Notes under the pieces: generated by a model
Databases searched by the model: none
What the model was told of the DNA's origin: nothing
Seen by the model: only the letters and a program-made list of their open reading frames with translations
Made by a program: the position numbers and the translations under genes
Origin: Bacteroidia bacterium
Lineage (GTDB): Bacteria; Bacteroidota; Bacteroidia; Chitinophagales; Saprospiraceae
Direction of reading: 5' to 3'
NCBI GenBank assembly: GCA_030431945.1
Contig: JAUIIF010000365.1
Location: 1 to 5,173 of the forward strand
DNA length: 5,173 bases
In this document: one piece after another, positions 5,048 to 5,173 of the stretch
Numbering within the stretch: position 1 is the first letter of the stretch
How the letters are laid out: each line of letters begins with the position of its first letter

Positions 5048-5173
5048 TTAGTTTTTCCGAACGCGCACCACCGTCGCTTTGCCGCCCGAAGACGCCCGTA
5101 AGTGGAGGAAGTACCAACCGCCCGGCAAGTTATCCAGGTTCACAAAGGGCTGACTGCCCATTAGCTTCAGGTA
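5048..5173 (-). CDS. 3' end of a gene with a T9SS type A C-terminal sorting domain (partial)
   Basis: The minus strand is open from the right edge of the window to a TAA at 5048-5050, giving the last 41 residues of a protein whose body and start lie outside. The visible part begins YLKLMGSQPFVNLD and continues LPGGWYFLHLRASSGG, then ends in KATVVRVRKN. The order of an L-x-LPxGxY turn, a beta-strand, a Gly-rich turn and a closing strand with basic last residues is typical of the Por-secretion tail (TIGR04183-type) that routes proteins through the Bacteroidota type IX system to the cell surface or medium. The cargo domain cannot be seen. The stop is 25 bp from that of the convergent sigma-54 activator, and no obvious terminator hairpin lies between them. 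The call could be wrong if this is another beta-sandwich end, but the match is good for so short a piece. Confidence 0.72.
   Translation of the reverse strand, partial: YLKLMGSQPFVNLDNLPGGWYFLHLRASSGGKATVVRVRKN

Overview
The window looks like chromosomal DNA of a Bacteroidota species, probably a fairly GC-rich one of the Saprospiria/Lewinella kind. Four signs support this. TAnnTTTG-type -7 promoter elements precede the transcription units. Shine-Dalgarno sequences are essentially absent. A truncated gene at the right edge ends in what looks like a type IX secretion (T9SS) C-terminal sorting domain. The DUF420 / Sco-like / small CPMC-protein set is a neighbourhood I associate with Bacteroidota cytochrome oxidase clusters. 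The genus is inference.

Layout from left to right: (1) a DtxR/MntR-family metal-dependent repressor with a C-terminal FeoA/SH3-like domain (48-698, +); (2) a minus-strand set read right to left, with a membrane-anchored Sco/thioredoxin-like protein (1637-2272), a DUF420/CtaM-like multi-pass membrane protein (1031-1633) and an 85-residue CPMC membrane protein (695-952) that appears to have its own promoter; (3) a 206-bp divergent intergenic region (2273-2478); (4) a large sigma-54-dependent activator with about four PAS or PAS-like domains, a coiled coil, an AAA+ domain with GAFTGA, and an FhlA-like HTH (2479-5022, +; the open frame extends back to 2290 but that start is not favoured); (5) the 3' end of a convergent minus-strand gene with the T9SS-type tail (5048-5173). 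No stretch over 300 bases lacks a gene. I see no tRNA, rRNA, CRISPR array or insertion sequence.

How the genes may work together: the minus-strand set is best read as a membrane and periplasm module for assembly of aa3-type heme-copper oxidase, separated here from any oxidase structural gene. The divergently transcribed PAS/sigma-54 activator shares its promoter region and could respond to redox or energy state, but nothing in the sequence proves that it controls the module. The metal-sensing repressor at the left meets the module tail to tail, with stop codons nested in one TTAA. The oddest points are a Sco-like protein with no cysteine at all, a canonical EF-hand-type loop in a predicted periplasmic loop of the DUF420 protein, and the uncharacterised CPMC protein. 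I do not see a clearly new multi-gene system; these are unusual details in an otherwise recognisable neighbourhood.
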